Source of the DNA: Bacteriovoracaceae bacterium UBA7317
Lineage (GTDB): Bacteria > Bdellovibrionota > Bacteriovoracia > Bacteriovoracales > Bacteriovoracaceae
Length of the DNA stretch: 6,064 bases
Assembly (NCBI GenBank): GCA_002474345.1
Contig: DKQD01000001.1
Coordinates: forward strand, 1-6,064
Direction: 5' to 3'
Position numbers and translations under genes: made by a program. Numbering within the stretch: the first letter of the stretch is position 1; each line of letters starts with the position of its first letter. The notes below the pieces were generated by a model, which saw only the letters and a program-made list of their open reading frames with translations, did no database searches and was not told the origin of the DNA. Below are positions 1 through 3,767 of this stretch, piece by piece.

Positions 1-140
1 GCCGGGCAACCATGGCAAAAATGTATCCAGGCATTAATATTTTTCTTTTTAAATGCCTTTCTTTTCCATCAAAAATTCATGAATGATTTTTCTCATATTT
101 TATGATGGTCTTTGAAAACTGGCCATCTTGCCGAGAATAG
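1..140. other. Downstream flank of the operon, no firm gene
   Basis: This is the end of the window, downstream of the methyltransferase stop. On the minus strand, short frames open and close: one of 15 codons starting with ATG whose start codon ends at about position 99, and one ATG at 32-34 that reads MPGYIFAMVAR to the window edge. The latter could be the start of a fourth operon gene, but 11 codons with no clear Shine-Dalgarno cannot be judged. The segment also holds an AT-rich imperfect inverted repeat (CCATCA at 66-71 with TGATGG at 103-108, enclosing the 10-bp palindrome ATTCATGAAT), which lacks the GC-rich stem and T-run of a strong terminator. Confidence 0.3.
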
Positions 141-818
141 TCAGTCCTTAACTGCTATTAAACTACAATAAGCATCTGAAATTAGGCCCAGAGGAGTAAA
201 AAAATTCTTTTCAATGAGTGTAAGGCCGTTTTCTTTAAAATAATCTTGATATTGATAAATGGGATGAATCGGATTATTTGTGAGTAAGTTGAAAAACAAA
301 GACGCTAGCCTGAAATGAGTTTTTTGAACAAACTTATTTATGACTCCACCCGAAGGCGGGGAAAAGTCTCCAATAATAAGTTTACCTCCTGGTTTTAAAA
401 GAGAAACGAGGTGAGCTAAGGCCTTTGACATGTCGATTTCTTTAAAGACATTAAGAAAGAAATTTGCCACTACGACATCATAGGTTCCTTTTAGTTGATG
501 ATCAAAAATATTTTCATGATATATCTTTAAATGACTGTCAAACTGATGCCCTTTAAATTTCTTTACAGCTTGGCCAATCATCTTTCCGGACAGCTCAACA
601 ATGGTCACATAACTTTCTTTATTAACCGCCAAAAGAGCATCTTCACCTCCACCAGATCCAGCGAAGAGAACTTTTTCATCTTTCTTAAAGTGAGGAACTT
701 GGGACTTTTTACAGGCCAAGATTTGACCCCCACTAAAAAAGTGAGCGACCTTTTCGTAGAACCATGCCGTTGAGTCATAATTATTATCTTTTCCCAAACT
801 TGCCGCTTTTAATTCCAT
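141..818 (-). CDS. Class I SAM-dependent methyltransferase
   Basis: Predicted cytosolic 225-residue protein that transfers a methyl group from S-adenosylmethionine to an unknown acceptor. Seen: a YDSTAWFYEKVAHFF segment (residues 14-28) like the N-terminal cap of UbiE/small-lipid methyltransferases, the SAM-binding motif I VLFAGSGGGEDAL (50-62), the acidic end of strand 2 (VEL, Glu75), motif IV YDVVVANFFLNVF (113-125), and LLKPGGKLIIGDF (140-152). The length is normal for a stand-alone Methyltransf_11/25-type enzyme. Start: the ATG at 816-818 has AGGAG 10 nt upstream. It overlaps the stop of the preceding gene by 10 bp, so it is the third cistron of a coupled operon. The family does not define the substrate. 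The cap motif and neighbours favour a lipid, quinone-like or other lipophilic metabolite (inference). There is no transmembrane helix or signal peptide. Confidence 0.88.
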   Translation of the reverse strand: MELKAASLGKDNNYDSTAWFYEKVAHFFSGGQILACKKSQVPHFKKDEKVLFAGSGGGEDALLAVNKESYVTIVELSGKMIGQAVKKFKGHQFDSHLKIYHENIFDHQLKGTYDVVVANFFLNVFKEIDMSKALAHLVSLLKPGGKLIIGDFSPPSGGVINKFVQKTHFRLASLFFNLLTNNPIHPIYQYQDYFKENGLTLIEKNFFTPLGLISDAYCSLIAVKD

Positions 819-1864
819 CCTTTTATAACTCCTGTCCCTTTTAAACCAAACAATAGGCTATTAAAAGTTGATACTTCTTTGTTACAAACGAAAACTTTTT
901 TCGTGTGTGCTTTATAACGGCTCTTATGAAAAGCTAATGGTTTAAAGCTATATAAAAAGTTGCATTTTTCATAAAGAAAACCTAAAAGATAGCGCAATAT
1001 GGTGTTATCGTTATCTCTTTTTTCAATATTGTGAAGAGGGGCCAAGCCTAATGCCAAGACTCTTAGTCCCTCCTTTTTAAATTTTTCCATCGCAGTTAAA
1101 ACAACGAAGTCCAAAATACCCTGTGGCTTTATAAAAGGGGTCGAACGGAGAATGTTAGCGCATTGACCTATAATTTCTCCATTTTCAAAAACTGGTGTAA
1201 AAAACACAAACCCAACAAGTTTACCGTCTTTGTAACAAAAGAACTTCCTTTCTTTCCATGCTTTTCTAAAATTTGGTGGAGCTGTTAGCAACCTCAGCTC
1301 TTGAGTTTTGACTTTCTTGTTTTTCATCCATTGCTTTGAAATCTCATAAACCTGATCTTGGTCCACTTCATCCCAGCTTTGTTCTTTGACAACAATGCCT
1401 CGGTTACCATAATTTTTTACACTCCTAAGGTATCTCATACTGCGGCCTGAAATCTTAAAATTCTGTATAGGAATAGTAAATTCTTCCCCGATTTCGTTGA
1501 CTCTAAACCCTTCTGCTTCTAAAAATTTTGCTGCGGTTTCATCCATTCCTACATATATATTTTTAGTACCATGCTCTTTTTCAAACTCCCTAATTAAAGG
1601 AATTATATCATTTCTATTACAAAGAGGTTTCAAAAAAACGAGGTTTGCTTTCCCCCAAGGAAGCGAAACAGGGGAGAAGGTGAGTATACCTTTGGAGGGA
1701 TCATAGAAATATCTGACATCGTCTTGAAGATGAAAATAAGAATTTGATTGGTCCCCAAATTTTAAGATATTTTCTTTTACCAATCTTTTAGATATTTCTT
1801 TAATAGGGTAATTAGATAGCTTAGGTAAAATCTTGCTTTTACTAAAATATTCAGAAGGTTTCAT
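809..1864 (-). CDS. DUF2156 / MprF C-terminal-type aminoacyl-transferase domain protein
   Basis: 351-residue soluble protein matching the phosphatidylglycerol lysyltransferase C-terminal domain (LPG_synthase_C, DUF2156), a double GNAT-like fold that in MprF moves an amino acid from aminoacyl-tRNA to phosphatidylglycerol. Seen: FLEAEGFRVNEIGEEFTIPI (114-133), then GRSMRYLRSVKNYGNRGI (140-157), which resembles the family's 'G+xMRxLRxxxNR' stretch. Further on are the strand pair FFCYKDGKLVGFVFFTP (208-224), PQGILDFVV (247-255), LALGLAPL (270-277) and FKPLAFHKSRYK (307-318), like the MprF ending. The MprF N-terminal flippase membrane domain is absent, so this is a synthase domain alone. Its acceptor may be a lipid or another small molecule; some DUF2156 proteins have unknown roles. 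The ATG at 1862-1864 has AGGAG 12 nt upstream. The gene overlaps the preceding gene by 14 bp and the next by 10 bp. Family assignment is fairly sure, reaction unproven. Confidence 0.8.
   Translation of the reverse strand: MKPSEYFSKSKILPKLSNYPIKEISKRLVKENILKFGDQSNSYFHLQDDVRYFYDPSKGILTFSPVSLPWGKANLVFLKPLCNRNDIIPLIREFEKEHGTKNIYVGMDETAAKFLEAEGFRVNEIGEEFTIPIQNFKISGRSMRYLRSVKNYGNRGIVVKEQSWDEVDQDQVYEISKQWMKNKKVKTQELRLLTAPPNFRKAWKERKFFCYKDGKLVGFVFFTPVFENGEIIGQCANILRSTPFIKPQGILDFVVLTAMEKFKKEGLRVLALGLAPLHNIEKRDNDNTILRYLLGFLYEKCNFLYSFKPLAFHKSRYKAHTKKVFVCNKEVSTFNSLLFGLKGTGVIKGWN
829..833 (-). promoter_or_regulatory. Shine-Dalgarno of the methyltransferase gene
   Basis: AGGAG on the minus strand, 10 nt before the ATG at 816-818. 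It lies inside the 3' end of the preceding coding region, so ribosomes finishing that gene can reinitiate here. It supports the chosen start. Confidence 0.7.
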
Positions 1865-3239
1865 TGTTTTTGGGGGCTCCTAACAATTTAAAGGTAATAA
1901 ATTGTTTAATAATAATTGGATGTGCCAAGGCCATAGGACTTTTTACAAGGTTGGCAACGCTTAAAAATGTTTCAACTAATTCCTTTGAGTATGGTGCTAT
2001 GGGTGCTAATTTATCCATAAAGTAATGAGAAATCTTTAGAGAAAGGTTCGATCTTTTTCCTGCTGTCATTGGCCAGTTAAAGTCTTCACAGCTTGCAAGA
2101 AACCAAGCTGGTGCAATTAGTTTTGGTATCTTTTTTCTCATATATTTAGATAAGTTCGAAAGTTCTTTATCCTCAATTTTTGAAAGCTTTGATACACGAC
2201 TATTAAGTAAGTTTATCTCTTTTATAACTAAACTCATTCCTTGACCGTAAGTTGGATTAAAAGTGCAGACACTATCTCCTATAGATAAGAGGTTTGAGGG
2301 AAGCCTCTTAACTTTTTCGTAATGAATCCACCTGTTTTTAGCACCCCTAAAGTGATTTAAAGGACCTATGGGCGTTGCCTTTTTTAATTCCTCATATATT
2401 AAGGAGCTTTCAAGTTTTTTAGCGTAATTTAAAAAATCTTCCTGACGCCTAGGCGGGTAGCACTTTGAAACGCCTATGAGTGCGACCATCCATTGACCAT
2501 TGCCAATATCCCAGAGGCCAGAGGCCCGTGGGTTTTCTGGGGGACGTGAAGCGATCTCGATGGCACTCCAATCTGGATTGTAACCCTTTGGTTTTAAAAA
2601 TTTCTGTGTTGAATAACCAAGGTATGGGTCAATAGTTTGTATATTCTTTGATTCAATTATTCCTTCTGACTTAAACCGCTTTTCCAAAAAGGAATTCCTC
2701 CCCATTGTATCAAGGAAAAAGTCTCCTTTTATGACAATGAGTTCATCTCCTTTTTTTCCTTCGACAGATTCTATTTTGTTGGATTTAAAGTTGAGTTTCC
2801 TGCAGTGAAGACTATCTAATATTTTTACTTTTGAGTTTTTTAAAACCCTCTGTAAAATTAAAAAATCCAAAACAGGCCTTTCAGTCGGTCTAATTAGGAG
2901 GTTAGATGGAAAACGTGGAACTTTCCCTAAGGGAGAAAAAAGAATGCAATCTTTAGTATAATCGACTAATGGAACTCCTAATCGATCCAGTTCCAAATTA
3001 ATTCCAGGAAATAACTTTTCTAAGAGATTAAGACCTGAATTTAATAAAACGTGAAATTGCTTTGCTTGGGGTATTCCACTTCTAAAAGTAGGTCTGTTCA
3101 AAGATAGCTTATTTCTTTCAACGACTATAACTTGATCAAATCTTTTAGATAGGACTTCAGCTGCAAGAAGTCCCGATATACCTGCTCCGAGAATAACAGC
3201 TGTTTTATGCCTGGTTTTTTTCTGACCCACATTTTTCAT
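1851..3239 (-). CDS. FAD-dependent monooxygenase/oxidoreductase (epoxidase-like)
   Basis: 462-residue flavoprotein of the p-hydroxybenzoate-hydroxylase fold. Seen: the Rossmann motif GAGISG (18-23) after a short charged lead-in, the ribose-binding acid Glu41 ending VIVVE, RSGIPQAKQFHVLL (53-66), IRPTERPVLD (116-125), a DG-like motif LDTMGRNS (176-183), and the second FAD motif GDSVCTFNPTYGQGMS (321-336). The C-terminal AWFLASCEDFNWPMTAGKR (376-394) is also characteristic. The PQxxxxHxLL and GDxxCxFNPxYGQGM pair is, from memory, typical of a subfamily of actinobacterial flavin monooxygenases that includes polyether epoxidases such as LasC; a geranylgeranyl-reductase-like role is an alternative. 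It probably oxidises a lipophilic substrate. It is the first gene of the three-gene operon. ATG 3237-3239 has no recognisable Shine-Dalgarno, and the only nearby alternative is GTG at codon 4. Confidence 0.8.
   Translation of the reverse strand: MKNVGQKKTRHKTAVILGAGISGLLAAEVLSKRFDQVIVVERNKLSLNRPTFRSGIPQAKQFHVLLNSGLNLLEKLFPGINLELDRLGVPLVDYTKDCILFSPLGKVPRFPSNLLIRPTERPVLDFLILQRVLKNSKVKILDSLHCRKLNFKSNKIESVEGKKGDELIVIKGDFFLDTMGRNSFLEKRFKSEGIIESKNIQTIDPYLGYSTQKFLKPKGYNPDWSAIEIASRPPENPRASGLWDIGNGQWMVALIGVSKCYPPRRQEDFLNYAKKLESSLIYEELKKATPIGPLNHFRGAKNRWIHYEKVKRLPSNLLSIGDSVCTFNPTYGQGMSLVIKEINLLNSRVSKLSKIEDKELSNLSKYMRKKIPKLIAPAWFLASCEDFNWPMTAGKRSNLSLKISHYFMDKLAPIAPYSKELVETFLSVANLVKSPMALAHPIIIKQFITFKLLGAPKNNETF
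1877..1881 (-). promoter_or_regulatory. Shine-Dalgarno of the DUF2156 gene
   Basis: AGGAG on the minus strand, 12 nt before the ATG at 1862-1864, within the last codons of the oxidoreductase gene. With the 14-bp overlap this fits translational coupling. Confidence 0.65.
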
Positions 3240-3250
3240 TTTTATTTTTT

Positions 3251-3280
3251 AAATAAAATCAAAGCCTTATTCAAGGCTTT
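3251..3280 (-). terminator. Terminator-like hairpin just upstream of the oxidoreductase
   Basis: AAAGCCTT (3273-3280 read on minus) pairs perfectly with AAGGCTTT (3261-3268) around a 4-nt loop, and on the minus strand is followed by GATTTTATTT. On the plus strand the following bases (TCTTCC) are not a T-run, so a minus-strand orientation is more likely. It ends 21 nt before the oxidoreductase ATG. It may therefore be an attenuator in that gene's leader, or the end of a separate short transcript. The stem is only 8 bp and half AT, so strength is uncertain. Confidence 0.4.
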
Positions 3281-3362
3281 TCTTCCAGCCCTTGGACAAT
3301 TTACTTAGATAAAAGTTCAACATAGTTTTACTTTGTCCAAATACACGAATGGGCCCTCCTTT
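3261..3362 (-). ncRNA. Candidate structured leader or small RNA
   Basis: Read on the minus strand in order: a Shine-Dalgarno-like AAAGGAGG (3355-3362); GCCC (3351-3354); a 10-nt bulge; TTGGACAA (3333-3340); a 33-nt loop; TTGTCCAA (3292-3299) contiguous with GGGC (3288-3291); a 7-nt linker; and the hairpin at 3261-3280. The two arms give 12 base pairs with one bulge, all exact. AAAGGAGG stands 8 nt before a GTG that opens a 9-codon frame ending at 3317. An overlapping ATG frame (3323 down to 3267, 18 codons) ends inside the terminator-like hairpin. This layout resembles an attenuator leader or a terminated small RNA. It matches no riboswitch class that I recognise. Confidence 0.35.
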
Positions 3363-3459
3363 AAAAACGATTTCTTAGATTTTCACCTTAAAAAAGACAT
3401 ATTTTTAACCATTTTTTTTCATAAAAAAATTTAAATCAAAGTTTAAAAAATGATTATTT

Positions 3460-3488
3460 CCTATATTAACTCTATTTTTTCTTCCCAA
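3460..3488 (-). promoter_or_regulatory. Candidate promoter for the minus-strand operon
   Basis: TTGGGA (3483-3488, minus strand) and TATAGG (3460-3465) are separated by 17 bp; each box matches the sigma-70 consensus at four of six positions. It would give a leader of about 210 nt that includes the structured element. In such AT-rich sequence chance matches are common. Confidence 0.25.
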
Positions 3489-3502
3489 TCACCAAGCTAT
3501 TT

Positions 3503-3529
3503 TTAATTTAATGATCAACCTTAAATTAA
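3503..3529. repeat. 9-bp inverted repeat
   Basis: TTAATTTAA (3503-3511) and TTAAATTAA (3521-3529) are exact inverted copies separated by 9 nt. The repeat lies just upstream of the candidate minus-strand promoter. It could be an operator for a dimeric regulator, or a chance product of AT-rich sequence. Confidence 0.4.
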
Positions 3530-3592
3530 GTCTAATGATTGTTGCGTCACCGTTAAACTGAGGTAAGAAGGCTGATTTGTTTTTTTATAAAA

Positions 3593-3611
3593 AATTAAGC
3601 ATGCTCTAATT
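3593..3611. repeat. Imperfect palindrome next to candidate promoter
   Basis: AATTA-AGCATGCT-(C)-TAATT: an exact 8-bp palindromic core (3598-3605) flanked by complementary 5-bp arms with one extra C at 3606. It ends directly before the candidate -35 box at 3612, where a repressor or activator site would be expected. Confidence 0.35.
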
Positions 3612-3641
3612 TTGATAAAATAAAACTTGCTTCTTCATAAA
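3612..3641 (+). promoter_or_regulatory. Candidate promoter for small ORF and sensor kinase
   Basis: TTGATA (3612-3617) and CATAAA (3636-3641) with an 18-bp spacer. This would start transcription about 30 nt before the small ORF. Motif match only. Confidence 0.3.
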
Positions 3642-3660
3642 TATAAAAAATGGATTCTTT

Positions 3661-3666
3661 AAAGGA
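3661..3666 (+). promoter_or_regulatory. Shine-Dalgarno of the small ORF
   Basis: AAAGGA, 11 nt before the ATG at 3678. It is the only convincing ribosome-binding site close upstream of the sensor kinase unit: AGGAG at 3722-3726 lies inside the small ORF, 37 nt from the kinase start, too far to serve it. Confidence 0.5.
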
Positions 3667-3677
3667 TTAGCAAATTT

Positions 3678-3767
3678 ATGGATAAGGTTTTCTTTATTTT
3701 TAAAAAATTACAGATGTCATTAGGAGTCTTAATAGAAGAAGCCTTTAGTCCGATAAAATATCTATGA
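3678..3767 (+). CDS. Small ORF (29 aa) translationally coupled to the sensor kinase
   Basis: 29 codons, ATG at 3678-3680 with AAAGGA 11 nt upstream; an in-frame TAA at 3660-3662 rules out a longer form. The peptide begins MDKVFFIFKKLQMSLGV and ends FSPIKYL. It is mildly hydrophobic and basic near the N-terminus, without a clear transmembrane helix. Its TGA (3765-3767) overlaps the next gene's ATG (3764-3766) as ATGA, the classic arrangement for coupled translation. The kinase start has no Shine-Dalgarno of its own, so this ORF may serve mainly to load ribosomes onto it. I recognise no family. It could also be a chance frame. Confidence 0.5.
   Translation: MDKVFFIFKKLQMSLGVLIEEAFSPIKYL

Larger units (their letters stand above)
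3240..3677. other. AT-rich divergent intergenic region
   Basis: 438 bp between the minus-strand operon and the plus-strand small ORF. It is rich in A- and T-tracts (for example 3361-3480) and no frame carries a recognisable protein. It contains the structured leader and hairpin at 3261-3362, a candidate minus promoter at 3460-3488, an inverted repeat at 3503-3529, a palindrome at 3593-3611, and a candidate plus promoter at 3612-3641, each listed separately. Control of both divergent units probably lies here. Confidence 0.7.

Noticed and set aside
66..108. Inverted repeat considered as the operon terminator
   Set aside because: The outer stem is 6 bp around about 31 nt, the inner part is nearly all AT, and no T-run follows on the minus strand.
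531..773. 80-codon plus-strand frame
   Set aside because: It lies antisense within the methyltransferase gene, whose motifs are clear; the translation shows no family features.
1497..1706. 69-codon plus-strand frame
   Set aside because: Antisense shadow of the DUF2156 gene, with no ribosome-binding site or recognisable domain.
3361..3480. A/T-tract region considered as a replication origin or repeat array
   Set aside because: There are no repeated iterons or DnaA-box-like series; the tracts look like ordinary AT-rich promoter-region DNA.
3650..3670. Six-codon ATG frame just before the small ORF
   Set aside because: Too short, and it has no Shine-Dalgarno; its end overlaps the small ORF's ribosome-binding site by chance.
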